Origin: UBA6623 sp965226435
GTDB lineage: Bacteria > Acidobacteriota > Terriglobia > Bryobacterales > UBA6623
Direction: 5' to 3'
Length of the DNA stretch: 64,000 nucleotides
NCBI GenBank assembly: GCA_965226435.1
Contig: CBDDCY010000006.1
Span: 252,183-316,182, forward strand
Shown: positions 63,157 to 64,000 of the stretch, piece by piece
Layout of the letters: each line of letters opens with the position of its first letter
Position numbering within the stretch: the stretch's first letter is position 1
Made by a program: the position numbers and the translations under genes
Notes under the pieces: model-generated
The model's input: only the letters and a program-made list of their open reading frames with translations
Told to the model about the DNA's origin: nothing
Databases searched by the model: none

Positions 63157-64000
63157 GGCTTGCCCCCTGGGGTGAGACAAATAGTTTAGACACAGTTGAC
63201 CGTTCGCTGGTTTTTGATTGCCGGCGGCGGCCCTTTGCTGCATAATGGCTCCCGGTTGGTGAAGCGGAGGCGGGCTCTGCGGGAGCGCAACCCGCCAAGG
63301 AATAGCCAACTGGAAACTCATCGAGACGATGGGGCGGGGCGTAGAGTTGCACAGTTCTGCGTCCCGCATCTGCTCAGCCGGCCCTATCGGATCGAAAGAT
63401 TTCCCCATGCCTCAGAAAACTTCTCCCGCTGCTGCCGCCGAAACCGCCGGTTGGGCGTCCAAGTTCTGCTCGAACTCCACCGGCGGACAATAGCCCAGCG
63501 CCGAATGCAAGCGCTTTTCGTTGTACACCTGCTCGAGAAAACGCCCGATCGAGGCGCGCGCCTCGGCCAGATCGCGGTACTCGGAGCGGTAGACCTCTTC
63601 GTACTTCAGCGTCTTCATGAAAGATTCCGCTTTGGCATTGTCGTAGGGGTTCGCTTTGCGGCTCATGCTGGGGGTGATTCCGTGCTGCTTCAACAATTCT
63701 ACATAGCCGTTGGCGGCGTACTGTACTCCCGCGGTCGGAGTGATGCACCAGCCCTGCAGCGGGACGCCGCTGATCCAGCGCCATCCGCAACGCGGCGATC
63801 GTCAGCTTCCCTTCCAGCGTGTCCTCGAGCGCCCAGCCGACCACTCGCCGCGAGTACGCATCCAGAATCACAGCCAGATAAACAAACTCCCAGACCAGCC
63901 GGATATAGGTGATATCCGCCACCCAGAGCTGGTCCAGACCGCTCAGGACGGTCTCGCGGGCTAGATTGGGATAGACTCGCAGACCGTGACCCGAGTCGGT
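63155..64000 (-). mobile_element. IS3-family insertion sequence, partial at the window edge
   Basis: The left end is placed at about 63155 (TGGGCTTGCCCC), where the methyltransferase similarity breaks off. The sequence GAGACAAATAGTTTAGACAC follows within 45 bases. The rest is element DNA with a transposase OrfB on the minus strand reaching the window edge. The other end, OrfA and any target duplication lie outside. The boundary is uncertain by some 15 bases. The 220 bases between the end of OrfB and the element's left end hold no gene. Confidence 0.75.
63412..64000 (-). pseudogene. IS3-family transposase OrfB, frameshifted and cut by the window edge
   Basis: The minus-strand frame runs in from 64000 with LDQLWVADITYIRL (first catalytic Asp), VYLAVILDAYSRRVVGWAL and GLVHHSDRG (second Asp). 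It should continue VQYAANGYVELLKQHG, but one extra base in the CCC at about 63728-63730 (GGG on the coding strand) shifts the frame. The rest, with SMSRKANPYDNAKAESFMKTLK (catalytic Glu) and RLHSALGYCPPVEFE, is readable in the other frame to the stop at 63412. All three acidic residues remain, but no single frame joins them. It is thus probably inactive unless the extra base is a sequence error. Confidence 0.85.

Noticed and set aside
63196..63912. 238-codon plus-strand frame at the right end
   Set aside because: Lies opposite the IS3 transposase and its trailing region; no relation to the methyltransferase continuation.

Overview
The window looks like chromosomal DNA of a GC-rich Gram-negative bacterium, most likely an Acidobacteriota of the Solibacter/Bryobacterales type. 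The reasons are a membrane Ser/Thr kinase fused to a TolB-like propeller, DUF1592/DUF1552 and DUF1553/DUF1501 pairs with planctomycete-type cytochrome c domains, Tat-exported Gfo/Idh/MocA oxidoreductases, a TonB receptor with a carboxypeptidase-regulatory-like domain, and an O-antigen ligase. This placement rests on gene content only.

1-14.5 kb: an unrecognised same-strand locus. It holds a large beta-rich protein split by an IS630-type element (809 codons visible once the element is removed), two small proteins, a 2412-residue giant beta-rich protein, a putative cysteine-peptidase-like protein and two trypsin/V8-like serine peptidases. This is the best candidate for an undescribed system. 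14.5-16.4 kb: two nested small repeats, a Tat-exported oxidoreductase, and REP-like hairpins. 16.4-18.7 kb: a secreted Sel1-repeat protein fused to a SAM-methyltransferase-like domain.

18.7-28.6 kb: a degraded tandem array of kinase/propeller genes leading into a DUF1592-DUF1552-ankyrin operon. Fragments show that a segment spanning the end of a propeller gene and the start of the DUF1592 gene was duplicated and one copy decayed. 28.6-36.6 kb (minus strand): DUF1553-DUF1501 operon, NHL propeller, second Gfo/Idh/MocA oxidoreductase, leucine-rich-repeat protein. 36.8-41.2 kb: three family-2 glycosyltransferases with a methyltransferase, then a haem-oxygenase-fold CADD/PqqC-like protein.

41.3-48 kb: a truncated transposase with an iteron array forming a 100-bp palindrome, a cobalamin riboswitch with an intrinsic terminator, and two convergent BtuB-like TonB receptors. 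48.3-55.4 kb: housekeeping genes (yraN, uppS, cdsA on plus; coaD, aspC-type aminotransferase, manA-type isomerase, lipA on minus), with two copies of a CTAG-ended repeat whose ends supply the stop codons of yraN and cdsA. 55.4-62 kb: a large flagellin with a FliA-like promoter and strong terminator, followed by GT9 and GT4 glycosyltransferases and an O-antigen ligase. 62-64 kb: tRNA-Ser(CGA), an integrase remnant, a methyltransferase cut by an IS3-family element, and the frameshifted transposase of that element running off the edge.
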